From Candidatus Omnitrophota bacterium (GTDB taxonomy: Bacteria > Omnitrophota > Gorgyraeia > Gorgyraeales > Gorgyraeaceae), in contig JAPLMC010000098.1 of NCBI GenBank assembly GCA_026387215.1, positions 1-18,449 on the forward strand: DNA of 18,449 bases, given 5' to 3'. The position numbers were made by a program, and so were the translations under genes. A model generated the notes under the pieces. The model had not been told where the DNA came from. It searched no databases and was given only the letters and a program-made list of their open reading frames with translations. Shown here piece after piece: positions 1-7,501 of the stretch. How positions within the stretch are numbered: the stretch's first letter is position 1; every line of letters starts with the position of its first letter.

Positions 1-12
1 AATATACAGTTA

Positions 13-47
13 ATGACGAACGACAGATGACTAATTACGAACGACGA
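13..47 (+). repeat. Degenerate heptamer array spanning the purL start
   Basis: Five consecutive 7-mers are readable: ATGACGA, ACGACAG, ATGACTA, ATTACGA, ACGACGA (loose consensus AYKACGA). The third heptamer supplies the purL ATG at 27, and the last three encode its first seven residues (MTNYERR). No Shine-Dalgarno sequence is visible before the ATG. An ATG at 13 opens a five-codon reading frame (MTNDR) that stops in an ATGA overlap with the purL start; this is probably a by-product of the repeat. The array may extend upstream of the window. Confidence 0.6.
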
Positions 48-2762
48 ATAGTAGAGATAGCGTATAATCCTGGAGTAATGGATCCAGTAGAAGCAAGCGC
101 TAGAAAAGCAATAAGGGATATGGGAATTTATGGAGTAAAATCTTTAAGGACAGAGAAAAAATATTTTATAGAAGGGAAAATTACAGAAAGTGATTTTAAA
201 AATATATGCGAGAAACTGCTATATAATAAAGTAATACAACATATTGTCACAAGTCACAGGTCATCTCTTGCGCCAGAATGTAAAACTAGATGCGTTCGGG
301 ACAGGCAGGTCACAGGTCAAGGAGGAAATTATAAGTTTAAATTAATAATAGTTGATATTCTTGACGCAGATGATAAGGAATTGATAAAAATTAGTAAGGA
401 TGGACAATTGTTTTTGAATCTTAAAGAGATGCAGGAGATAAAAAAGTATTTTAAAAAATTAGGCAGAAATCCTGTTGACTGTGAACTTGAGACAATCGCG
501 CAAACATGGTCAGAGCATTGCGCTCATAAAACATTTCGCGGAATTATAGAGTATAAAGAAGAGGGAAAAACAAAAATAATAGATAACCTTCTTAAAAATA
601 CAATAATGAAATCTACCAATGAATTGAAAAAGCAATGGTGCGTGTCAGTGTTTAAAGATAATGCTGGAATCATTAGATTCGATGAAGATGACAATATATG
701 TTTTAAAGTAGAAACCCATAATCATCCTTCTGCGCTTGAGCCTTACGGAGGAGCAGGCACAGGTATAGGCGGAGTTATAAGGGACATATTAGGAGTTGGA
801 TTAGGCGCAAAGCCTATAATGAATACAGATATATTTTGTTTTGGACTGCCTGACACAGCTCATAAAAATGTACCTAAGGGCATGCTGCATCCAAAGCGTG
901 TTATGAAAGGCGTTGTGAGCGGAGTCAGGGATTACGGCAATCGTATGGGCATACCTACTGTTAACGGAGCAGTGCTTTTTGACGAACGTTATACAGGTAA
1001 CCCTTTGGTGTACTGTGGCACAGTGGGTATAATGCCGAAAGGCAAATCATTCAAGGCTAGTCAACCCGGCGACCTTATTGTCGCAGTTGGCGGCCGCACT
1101 GGAAGAGATGGGATTCATGGCGCTACATTTTCTTCGGGAGAGCTTACGCATGAGTCTGAGACGGTATCAGGCGGAGCAGTTCAGATAGGAAACCCGATTA
1201 CAGAGAAAAAACTCACTGACACGCTTTTAAAAGCGCGTGACAGAAATTTATATACAGCTGTTACTGATTGCGGGGCAGGAGGTTTTTCTAGCGCTGTAGG
1301 AGAGATGGGCCAGTATCTTGGCGCAGAAGTTGATTTGGAAAAAGCGCCTTTAAAATATCAGGGCCTGAGCTATACTGAGATCTGGATATCAGAAGCCCAG
1401 GAGAGGATGGTTCTTTCAGTTCCCAGGGGAAATTTGAAAGAATTGATGGATATTTTTAAGAAAGAGGACGTTGAAGCAGTTGTGATAGGATGCTTTACTT
1501 CGAATAAAAGGCTTAAATTAAGATATAACGGGAATATAGTATGCGATTTGGATATGGAATTTTTGCATGACGGAATTCCTAGATTTGAAAGAAAAGCAGT
1601 ATGGTCAAAGCCTGGCTACGAAGAAAGCGAAAATAAAGATAAAAAAGATTTTACCCAGGATTTATTAAAGATCCTTTCCAGCTGGAATGTCTGTAGTAAG
1701 GAATGGGTTATAAGGCAGTATGACCATGAGGTTCAGGGCCAGAGCGTTTTAAAGCCTTTGGTAGGTGTAAAAAATGATGGGCCAGGAGACGCTAGTATCA
1801 TAAGGCCAAAGTTTAATTCTAAAAAAGGGATTATAGTTTCAAACGGGATAAACCCAAGGTTTGGATTAATAGATCCATACTGGATGGCTGCTTCCTGTAT
1901 AGACGAGGCTCTTAGGCAAATAGTAGCGGTAGGAGGGTCTCTAAAGAGAATCGCTCTTTTAGATAATTTTTGCTGGGGGAATACTGATAAGCCTGACAGG
2001 CTTGGAAGTTTGGTTAGGGCGAGTTTTGGCTGTTATGATATTGCAAAAGCGTACGGCGTTCCATTTATTTCTGGGAAGGATAGTCTCAATAATGAGTATT
2101 CTGTGCATGGAGAATCTATTGCAATACCAGGCACGCTTTTAATTTCAGCAATATCAGTGATGGATGACGTTACGAAGGCTGTTACTATGGACCTAAAAGA
2201 AGCGGGAAATCTTCTATATATTATAGGCGAGACAAAAAATGAAATGGGAGGCTCGCATTATAACCTTATCAATAATTGTGTAGGCAATAATGCGCCTACA
2301 GTAGACGCTAAAGCTGGCCTGAAAATTTTTAACAAGATGAGCGAGGCAACCAGGCTTGGGCTATTGAGGGCCTGCCATGACTTATCAGAGGGCGGGATAG
2401 CCGTGGCGTTGGCTGAGATGGCGTTCAGCGGAGGGTTTGGGGTAGAAGCATCTGTTACAGGTATTCCCTCGCAACACGATGCAAATCAAAAGTTGCTCGG
2501 GACAGGCAGGTATCAGGTATCAGGTAGTAGCGTAAGGAATGATGTTTTGTTATTTTCTGAATCCAACACAAGGTTTATTGCTGAGGTTAGGAAAAAGGAC
2601 AAAAAGAAATTTGAGAATTTAATGAAAGGCGTTCCTGTCGGATTAATAGGAGAGGTATCAAGCAAAGAAGACCTCAAAATCCGAGGAGTCAGTGGTGATA
2701 AAATAATTGATATAGGATTGGATAAATTAAAAGAAGCGTGGCAGAAACCTTTAAGATGGTAA
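27..2762 (+). CDS. purL: Phosphoribosylformylglycinamidine synthase, PurS-PurL fusion
   Basis: Converts FGAR, glutamine and ATP to FGAM in the cytoplasm, step 4 of purine synthesis, with PurQ as glutaminase subunit. Residues about 8-74 look like PurS (VEIAYNPGVMDP, then a KAIRDMG helix); the rest is small-type PurL. Visible PurL motifs are WSEHCAHKTFRG (from 161), ETHNHPSALEPYGGAGTG (229-246), GRDGIHG (359-365), TDCGAGGF (413-420), DGPGDAS (584-590), SGKDSLNN (682-689) and CHDLSEGG (783-790). At 911 aa it exceeds PurS plus PurL (about 820), partly because two low-conservation segments, near residues 75-101 and 811-836, are encoded by repeat elements. The ATG at 27 lies in a heptamer repeat with no clear ribosome site, and no ATG, GTG or TTG is nearer to the conserved start. 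purQ follows after 49 nt. Confidence 0.95.
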   Translation: MTNYERRIVEIAYNPGVMDPVEASARKAIRDMGIYGVKSLRTEKKYFIEGKITESDFKNICEKLLYNKVIQHIVTSHRSSLAPECKTRCVRDRQVTGQGGNYKFKLIIVDILDADDKELIKISKDGQLFLNLKEMQEIKKYFKKLGRNPVDCELETIAQTWSEHCAHKTFRGIIEYKEEGKTKIIDNLLKNTIMKSTNELKKQWCVSVFKDNAGIIRFDEDDNICFKVETHNHPSALEPYGGAGTGIGGVIRDILGVGLGAKPIMNTDIFCFGLPDTAHKNVPKGMLHPKRVMKGVVSGVRDYGNRMGIPTVNGAVLFDERYTGNPLVYCGTVGIMPKGKSFKASQPGDLIVAVGGRTGRDGIHGATFSSGELTHESETVSGGAVQIGNPITEKKLTDTLLKARDRNLYTAVTDCGAGGFSSAVGEMGQYLGAEVDLEKAPLKYQGLSYTEIWISEAQERMVLSVPRGNLKELMDIFKKEDVEAVVIGCFTSNKRLKLRYNGNIVCDLDMEFLHDGIPRFERKAVWSKPGYEESENKDKKDFTQDLLKILSSWNVCSKEWVIRQYDHEVQGQSVLKPLVGVKNDGPGDASIIRPKFNSKKGIIVSNGINPRFGLIDPYWMAASCIDEALRQIVAVGGSLKRIALLDNFCWGNTDKPDRLGSLVRASFGCYDIAKAYGVPFISGKDSLNNEYSVHGESIAIPGTLLISAISVMDDVTKAVTMDLKEAGNLLYIIGETKNEMGGSHYNLINNCVGNNAPTVDAKAGLKIFNKMSEATRLGLLRACHDLSEGGIAVALAEMAFSGGFGVEASVTGIPSQHDANQKLLGTGRYQVSGSSVRNDVLLFSESNTRFIAEVRKKDKKKFENLMKGVPVGLIGEVSSKEDLKIRGVSGDKIIDIGLDKLKEAWQKPLRW
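250..319 (+). repeat. Hairpin-A element with heptamers, inside purL (copy 1)
   Basis: Order: heptamers CAAGTCA and CAGGTCA (250-263), hairpin A (264-301), CAGG (302-305), then CAGGTCA twice (306-319). Hairpin A arms are TCTCTTGCGC and GCGTTCGGGA: outer stem TCTC/GGGA, pyrimidine internal loop TT/TC, inner stem GCGC/GCGT. Hairpin A plus CAGG is 42 bp (14 codons), so it does not shift the frame. It encodes a linker between the PurS and PurL parts (residues about 75-101) with no recognisable domain. Confidence 0.8.
2458..2527 (+). repeat. Hairpin-A element with heptamers, inside purL (copy 2)
   Basis: Same layout as copy 1 with a different heptamer: CAGGTAT (2458-2464), hairpin A (2465-2502), CAGG (2503-2506), CAGGTAT twice and CAGGTAG (2507-2527). 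Arms are TCCCTCGCAA and TTGCTCGGGA: outer TCCC/GGGA, internal loop TC/TC, inner GCAA/TTGC. It starts at codon position 3, while copy 1 starts at position 1, so the two copies encode unrelated peptides. It falls in a non-conserved stretch of PurL (about 811-836) before the conserved DVLLFSESNTRF segment. Confidence 0.8.
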
Positions 2763-2811
2763 ACAGCTCATTAGTTTCAATCGTAAAGTTTAAGGTATAA
2801 AAACGTAAAAG

Positions 2812-3582
2812 ATGAAAAACCCACGGGTAATAGTATTGAGGACTGCAGGGACAAATTGCGATAATGAGACTGCATCTGCATTTAAAATGGCAGGATCTGT
2901 TCCGGAGCTTGTACATATAAATGAATTGGCAAGGGATGAAAAATTTTTAAAGGATTTCCAGATATTCGCTATCCCGGGAGGGTTTACGTATGGGGATGAT
3001 ATTGCTTCCGGCAAAATCCTGGCTAATGAAATTAAATATAAACTTAAAGAGGACCTTAAAAAGTTTATTAATAGCGGAAAACTTGTGATAGGGATATGTA
3101 ATGGCTTTCAGGTGCTTGTAAAAGCAGGTGTTTTGCCAGGCATAAATCCTGGCGCGTTAGAAGCCACTCTTAGTTTTAATGACTCTGGAAGTTTTATTGA
3201 CAAGTGGGTGGAACTCAAGACAGATGGCATAGGACATATGGCAGAGAGCAGATGTGTATGGACAAAAGGTTTGAAAGAAAAAATATATCTTCCGATTGCG
3301 CATGGAGAAGGGAAATTTATACCAAGAGATAAAAATGTCTTAAACAACTTGAGAAAAAATGGGCAGATTGTATTTAAATATATCGATAATCCAAATGGCT
3401 CCATAGATAATATTGCAGGCATATGCGATGCAACCGGAAGAGTCCTGGGAATGATGCCGCATCCTGAAAGGCACGTTCTTGGCACGCAGCATCCCAGATG
3501 GACTCGCGAAGGTTTAAAAGAATATGGAGACGGGTTCATAATTTTTAAAAATGGCGTAGATTATATGAAAAAGATTATGTAA
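2812..3582 (+). CDS. purQ: FGAM synthase glutaminase subunit PurQ
   Basis: Class I glutamine amidotransferase that supplies ammonia to PurL for FGAR to FGAM conversion. The catalytic triad is visible: nucleophile Cys96 in GICNGFQVL, and His217 and Glu219 in MMPHPER. The N terminus (VLRTAGTNCDNE) and the GGFTYGDD loop (oxyanion region) are typical. At 256 aa it is the long PurQ type, slightly longer than Bacillus PurQ (about 227). The 49-nt gap after purL has only a weak AAAAG ribosome site. Position between purSL and purM fits its role. Confidence 0.95.
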   Translation: MKNPRVIVLRTAGTNCDNETASAFKMAGSVPELVHINELARDEKFLKDFQIFAIPGGFTYGDDIASGKILANEIKYKLKEDLKKFINSGKLVIGICNGFQVLVKAGVLPGINPGALEATLSFNDSGSFIDKWVELKTDGIGHMAESRCVWTKGLKEKIYLPIAHGEGKFIPRDKNVLNNLRKNGQIVFKYIDNPNGSIDNIAGICDATGRVLGMMPHPERHVLGTQHPRWTREGLKEYGDGFIIFKNGVDYMKKIM

Positions 3583-3584
3583 AG

Positions 3585-3650
3585 TCTTTTGCGGCACAGA
3601 GCATAAATAAGGCTGCTCGGGATAAAATTTTGCTTCACAAAATTTGGGAG
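3585..3650 (+). repeat. Hairpin A + hairpin B + RBS element before purM
   Basis: Begins 3 nt after the purQ stop and runs to the purM ribosome site. Hairpin A (3585-3622) has arms TCTTTTGCGG and CTGCTCGGGA: outer TCTT/GGGA, internal loop TT/TC, inner GCGG/CTGC. Hairpin B (3625-3645) has arms AAATTTTGC and ACAAAATTT around TTC, with one C-A mismatch at the loop. GGGAG (3646-3650) abuts hairpin B and sits 5 nt before the purM ATG. The gap holds almost nothing else. Confidence 0.8.
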
Positions 3651-3655
3651 AAGCT

Positions 3656-4645
3656 ATGATTGATTATAAACATTCAGGAGTAAATATAGACAGGGCAAAT
3701 GACTTTGTGAAAGATATTTGCCGAATGGCAAAATCTACAAGACGCAAAGAAGTGATATGCGACATAGGTGGCTTTAGCGCGCTTACCAGTATCCCAAAAA
3801 AATATAAAGAACCTATACTTGTATCCTCTACTGACGGGGTTGGCACAAAATTAAAAGTCGCAGACAGCATGAATAAACACGATACGATAGGCATAGATCT
3901 TGTGGCAATGTCTGTAAATGACGTTATTGTAACAGGCGCGGAGCCGCTGCTTTTTCTGGATTATTTTGCAACAGGAAAGCTAAACAGTAAGAAGGCTGTG
4001 GATATAATGAAAGGCATTGTCGCAGGTTGCAAGCAGGCTGGATGCGCTCTTGTTGGGGGAGAAACCGCAGAGATGCCCAGTATGTATAACGGCGAAGAAT
4101 ACGACTTGGCTGGGTTTTGCGTAGGCATAGTTGAGAAGAGCAAGATTATAGACGGAAAGTCTTTAAATGCAGGCGATATAGTTATAGGCATAGGTTCAAG
4201 CGGGCCTCATTCAAACGGCTTCAGCCTTATAAGAAAACTGTTTTCTAAAAATGAATTAAAAGGAAGATTCGGAAAAATTCTTTTGACCCCTACAATAATC
4301 TATGTAAAGGCAATTTTAAAATTAATGGAAAAGGTAAAAATAAAATCCATTGCGCATATCACAGGAGGGGGTTTTTACGACAACATTCCTAGAGTTGTGC
4401 CGAGTGATAAATCCGTTCTGATATATAAAGAACTCTGGGAGGTTCCTGAAATATTTGGCGTTATCCAGAAAAGGGCGAATATTGGAGACAGAGATATGTA
4501 TAGGACGTTTAATATGGGTATAGGCATGGTAATAGTGGTTAGCAAGACTGATGTTAAAAAAACGCACGAGATAATTAAAAAATTCAGATTAAGATCCTGG
4601 ACTATCGGAGAAATTATTAAAGGTAATGGAGAAGTTATAATATGA
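3656..4645 (+). CDS. purM: Phosphoribosylformylglycinamidine cyclo-ligase (AIR synthetase)
   Basis: Closes FGAM to AIR with ATP, step 5 of purine synthesis. Family signatures include YKHSGVNIDRAND at the N terminus, STDGVGTKLKVA, the NDVIVTGAEPLLFLDY segment, GGETAEMP, and GSSGPHSNGFSL. From the ATG at 3656 the protein has 329 aa, close to the usual 330-350. An in-frame TTG at 3644 lies inside the hairpin arm and overlaps the Shine-Dalgarno, so the ATG with GGGAG 5 nt upstream is preferred. The stop overlaps the purD start as ATGA, which suggests translational coupling. Confidence 0.95.
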   Translation: MIDYKHSGVNIDRANDFVKDICRMAKSTRRKEVICDIGGFSALTSIPKKYKEPILVSSTDGVGTKLKVADSMNKHDTIGIDLVAMSVNDVIVTGAEPLLFLDYFATGKLNSKKAVDIMKGIVAGCKQAGCALVGGETAEMPSMYNGEEYDLAGFCVGIVEKSKIIDGKSLNAGDIVIGIGSSGPHSNGFSLIRKLFSKNELKGRFGKILLTPTIIYVKAILKLMEKVKIKSIAHITGGGFYDNIPRVVPSDKSVLIYKELWEVPEIFGVIQKRANIGDRDMYRTFNMGIGMVIVVSKTDVKKTHEIIKKFRLRSWTIGEIIKGNGEVII

Positions 4646-5919
4646 GAATTTTAGTAATCGGCTCTGGGGGGAGAGAACACGCTATAGCGTGGAAGTTATC
4701 CCAGAGCGAAAAAGTGGGAAAGATATTCTGCGCTCCTGGAAACGGCGGCATGAAAGATATCGCAGAATTGGTTGATATAAAAGCGGATGATATCTTGGGG
4801 CTTCTGCGTTTTGCTAAAAAAAATAATATAGATTTAACTGTGGTAGGCCCGGAAAAGCCTTTAGTAAAAGGCATAGTGGATATATTTGAAGAAAACGGGC
4901 TAAAGGCGTTTGGGCCCTTTAAAAACGTGGCGATGCTTGAAGGGAGCAAAGTTTTTTCGAAAAACGCAATGAAAAGATTCAACCTAGCTACATCGGATTT
5001 CAAGGTTTTTGGCGAGGCAGCAGAGGCAAAAAAGTATCTGAATAAAATCGGCGTGCCTATTGTAATAAAAGCTGACGGTCTTGCTTCAGGTAAAGGCGTG
5101 ATTATACCGAAGACTATAATCGAAGGCGAAAAGGCGATAGATGACATAATGACAAAGAAGATTTTTGGCGACAGCGGGAGTAGGATTATTCTGGAAGGCT
5201 GCCTGGAAGGCGAAGAGGCCTCCATACTGGTTTTTACAGATGGCAAAACTATCGTGCCGCTAAAATCTTCGCAGGATCATAAAAGGATTTTTGACAATGA
5301 CGCCGGAGCTAATACAGGAGGTATGGGGGCTTATTCGCCTGCGCCTGTAGTTACGGAACTAATGTTGAACGAAGTTATAAAAAATGTTTTCAGGCCTGTG
5401 ATAGACGGTCTCAGGGAAGAAGGCGGCGTATATAAAGGCATTTTATATGCAGGTTTGATGATAACCAAAGATGGGCCTATGGTTTTAGAATTTAACGTAA
5501 GGTTCGGAGAACCTGAGACGCAGGCGATATTGCCTAGATTGAAAACAGATCCTTTAGATATTATGCTGGCGTGCGTAGACGGAACGCTGGATAATATAAA
5601 TGTAAAGTGGGATGATTCTCCCTGTATCTCGGTAGTGTGCGCTTCAAAAGGATATCCTGATGAATACGAAAAAGGCAAGCAGATCTTCGGGTTGGAAGAA
5701 GCCGGAAAAATAAAAGATGTGATTGTTTTTCACGCAGGCACAAAAAATGAAAACGGGAAAATCTTTACCAGCGGCGGCAGGGTGCTTGGAGTAACTGCTC
5801 TCGGCGATGATATCAAGTCAGCCAAGGCCAAAGCGTACAGCGCAATTGATTGTATAAAATTCGAAGGCATGCAGTATAGAAAAGATATAGGAGCAAGAGC
5901 AATTAACCGAACAACTTGA
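4642..5919 (+). CDS. purD: Phosphoribosylamine-glycine ligase (GAR synthetase)
   Basis: Joins glycine to phosphoribosylamine with ATP, step 2 of purine synthesis. Motifs: GSGGREHAIAWKL at the N terminus, the VVGPEKPLVKGI segment, ATP-grasp elements KADGLASGKGV and the NTGGMGAYSPAP loop, and EFNVRFGEPETQ near the C-terminal part. Length 425 aa is normal. The ATG overlaps the purM stop (ATGA), with GGAG about 9 nt upstream inside purM. The stop codon lies within the left arm of a 38-nt inverted repeat. GlyA, encoded about 2 kb downstream, makes its substrate glycine. Confidence 0.96.
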   Translation: MRILVIGSGGREHAIAWKLSQSEKVGKIFCAPGNGGMKDIAELVDIKADDILGLLRFAKKNNIDLTVVGPEKPLVKGIVDIFEENGLKAFGPFKNVAMLEGSKVFSKNAMKRFNLATSDFKVFGEAAEAKKYLNKIGVPIVIKADGLASGKGVIIPKTIIEGEKAIDDIMTKKIFGDSGSRIILEGCLEGEEASILVFTDGKTIVPLKSSQDHKRIFDNDAGANTGGMGAYSPAPVVTELMLNEVIKNVFRPVIDGLREEGGVYKGILYAGLMITKDGPMVLEFNVRFGEPETQAILPRLKTDPLDIMLACVDGTLDNINVKWDDSPCISVVCASKGYPDEYEKGKQIFGLEEAGKIKDVIVFHAGTKNENGKIFTSGGRVLGVTALGDDIKSAKAKAYSAIDCIKFEGMQYRKDIGARAINRTT

Positions 5920-5949
5920 CAATGTTACATTGTAAGTTTTGTCAATGTC
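5912..5949. repeat. Family-2 inverted repeat (38 nt) at the purD stop
   Basis: Stem TTGACAA (5916-5922) with TTGTCAA (5939-5945); the left arm contains the purD stop. The loop holds its own small dyad, ACAATGT-T-ACATTGT. It has the same length and end sequences (ACTTGACA...TTTTGTCAA) as the copies at 11410-11447 and 13237-13274, but its loop has diverged. It touches hairpin A of the purE element at 5948. No T-run follows, so it is not a clear terminator. Confidence 0.55.
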
Positions 5950-6014
5950 CCTCGCGACACAAAATAAAGATAGGGTCATTCGGGATCAAATTTTGCTTCG
6001 CAAAATTTGGGAGG
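5948..6014 (+). repeat. Hairpin A + hairpin B + RBS element before purE
   Basis: Hairpin A (5948-5985): arms TCCCTCGCGA and TCATTCGGGA, with outer TCCC/GGGA, internal loop TC/TC, and inner GCGA/TCAT carrying one C-A mismatch, the only broken pair in the seven copies. Hairpin B (5988-6008): arms AAATTTTGC and GCAAAATTT around TTC, perfectly paired. GGGAGG (6009-6014) follows directly, 4 nt before the purE ATG. Confidence 0.8.
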
Positions 6015-6018
6015 CAGT

Positions 6019-6441
6019 ATGGCAAATAAGAAAAAAGTTTTGGTAGGGATACTTATGGGAAGCGTTTCAGATGCTGAAACAATGGCTGAGACAGAAAAGG
6101 TATTGAAAGAAAATAAAATTCCTTATGAGATAAATGTGCTTTCAGCGCATAGGAACCCTGACGAAGTTCGTAAATATGCAACCTCCGCAGAGAAAAGAGG
6201 TGTAAAAATTCTTATATGCGGGGCTGGGATGGCTGCTGCTTTGGCAGGAGTTGTAAGCTCTCACACTGATTTGCCGGTTATAGGAGTTCCAATAGAAACA
6301 AAATCACTTAAGGGGTTGGACTCGCTCTTATCAACGGTTCAAATGCCAGGAGGTGTGCCTGTTGCATGTATGGCTATAGGCAAATCAGGGGCTAAAAATG
6401 CAGGAATTTTTGCAGTTAGAATTTTGAAATCTTTTAAATAA
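6019..6441 (+). CDS. purE: N5-carboxyaminoimidazole ribonucleotide mutase
   Basis: Rearranges N5-CAIR to CAIR (class I), or carboxylates AIR directly if class II. Seen: MGSVSDAETM (phosphate-binding start), SAHRNP with the catalytic His44, GAGMAAALAGVVSSHT and PVIGVP. Length 140 aa is slightly short of the usual 160 but motif-complete; it lacks a long C-terminal extension. The ATG at 6019 with GGGAGG 4 nt upstream is preferred over an in-frame TTG at 6007 inside the hairpin. No purK is present in the window, so class I or II cannot be settled here. Confidence 0.93.
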   Translation: MANKKKVLVGILMGSVSDAETMAETEKVLKENKIPYEINVLSAHRNPDEVRKYATSAEKRGVKILICGAGMAAALAGVVSSHTDLPVIGVPIETKSLKGLDSLLSTVQMPGGVPVACMAIGKSGAKNAGIFAVRILKSFK

Positions 6442-6451
6442 TAAGGTAGTT

Positions 6452-7501
6452 ATGAAAACAAAGGTTATAAAGCTAAACCCTAATTTTCCAGAAGAACTTC
6501 TTGTTGATGAAGCGGCAAAAGTTTTGAAGAACGGAGGTTTGGTAGTATTCCCTACTGAAACAGTTTATGGCATAGCTGCTAATATTTCGAATAAAGATAC
6601 CATAGACAGGTTGTACAAAATAAAAAAAAGGCCAAAAGACAAGCCATTCAGCGTACACATAGTGGATTTTGATTCGTTAAAACAATTAGATATTGTCCTT
6701 TCAAAAGATGCTGAAAGGGTTGCCAAAAGATTTTGGCCAGGGCCGTTGACGCTGGTGGCATTTAACAATAAAAAAGAAAAAATAGGTCTTCGCATGCCTG
6801 ATAATAGGATTGCATTTATGTTGATAAAAAAAGCAGGCGTGAGTGTGATTGCGCCGAGCGCTAATCTCTCAGGCAATAAACCGCCTGTTTCAGTTGAAGA
6901 GGCTATTTCAGAAATGGATGGCCATGTGGAGATAATACTTGACGGCGGAAGGGCAAGGATAGGTATGGAATCAACTGTTATGGATGTGACGGAGAAGCCT
7001 TTCAAGATATTGAGGCAGGGCGCTATACCGGCGAAAGAGGCGTTGATGGAATATGTGTTAACTTTTGTTTGCACTGGAAACAGCTGCAGGAGCGTAATGG
7101 CAAAGGGATTAATGGAAAAATTTGTAAATGAAGCCGGCCTTTCCGATAGAGTTCATGTTGATTCTGCAGGAACTTCAACATTCGCCGGCATAGGCCCTTC
7201 TCCAAATACAGTTTCTGTTATGAGAGAAGAGGGCACAGATGTTTCCAGCCATGTAGGCAAAAATATCAATAAGGATATTTTGAAAAGATCAGATATTATA
7301 TTTGTGATGGAAAGATATCATAAAAATGTTATTATAAGCATGATACCTGAGGTTGAATATAAAGTGAGGCTTCTTAAAGAAGATCAGGATATACCGGACC
7401 CAATAGGGAGATCTTTTGAGGAATACAAAAATGTCCTGAATGTTATAAAAGAAGAGGTTGAGAATATATTTCTGGAGATATTTAAAGAGGAGAAAAAATA
7501 G
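6452..7501 (+). CDS. Fused Sua5/YwlC (TsaC) and YwlE-like low-molecular-weight phosphatase
   Basis: Two domains in one 349-aa chain. Residues about 8-197 are Sua5/YrdC, which makes threonylcarbamoyl-AMP for tRNA t6A: FPTETVYGIAA, KKRPKDKPF (58-66), APSANLSG (134-141), GMESTVMD and ILRQGAIP. It has no extra Sua5 C-terminal domain. Residues about 201-345 are a low-molecular-weight phosphatase: CTGNSCRS has nucleophile Cys207 and Arg213, and IPDPIG supplies general acid Asp316. B. subtilis has separate ywlC and ywlE near rpiB and glyA; here they are fused and followed by the same genes. In YwlE, Thr after CTGN directs arginine-phosphate specificity, where Tyr phosphatases have Ile. This protein has Ser211, so arginine phosphatase activity is plausible but inferred. 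It starts 10 nt after purE. Confidence 0.92.
   Translation: MKTKVIKLNPNFPEELLVDEAAKVLKNGGLVVFPTETVYGIAANISNKDTIDRLYKIKKRPKDKPFSVHIVDFDSLKQLDIVLSKDAERVAKRFWPGPLTLVAFNNKKEKIGLRMPDNRIAFMLIKKAGVSVIAPSANLSGNKPPVSVEEAISEMDGHVEIILDGGRARIGMESTVMDVTEKPFKILRQGAIPAKEALMEYVLTFVCTGNSCRSVMAKGLMEKFVNEAGLSDRVHVDSAGTSTFAGIGPSPNTVSVMREEGTDVSSHVGKNINKDILKRSDIIFVMERYHKNVIISMIPEVEYKVRLLKEDQDIPDPIGRSFEEYKNVLNVIKEEVENIFLEIFKEEKK

Noticed and set aside
250..319. Heptamer and hairpin units as a CRISPR array
   Set aside because: Units are 7 nt or 38-42 nt without regular spacers, lie in a coding frame, and no cas gene is present.
1132..1146. TCGGGA in purL near 1136 as another hairpin A copy
   Set aside because: It encodes the conserved FSSGEL segment and has no matching left arm 38 nt upstream.
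3585..3622. Hairpin A read as a sigma70 promoter (TTGCGA-like -35)
   Set aside because: The copies share TTGCG or CTCGCG, but no -10 hexamer occurs at the right distance in most copies, and the fixed spacing leads to the paired GGGA arm. Structure explains the conservation better.
4635..5246. 203-aa antisense reading frame across purD
   Set aside because: It is the reverse of a clear purD coding sequence, is low-complexity Ser/Pro-rich and has no RBS or family motif; other antisense frames are similar shadows.
5912..5949. Rho-independent terminator after purD
   Set aside because: The hairpin lacks a following T-run and leads straight into the purE element, so read-through to purE is likely.
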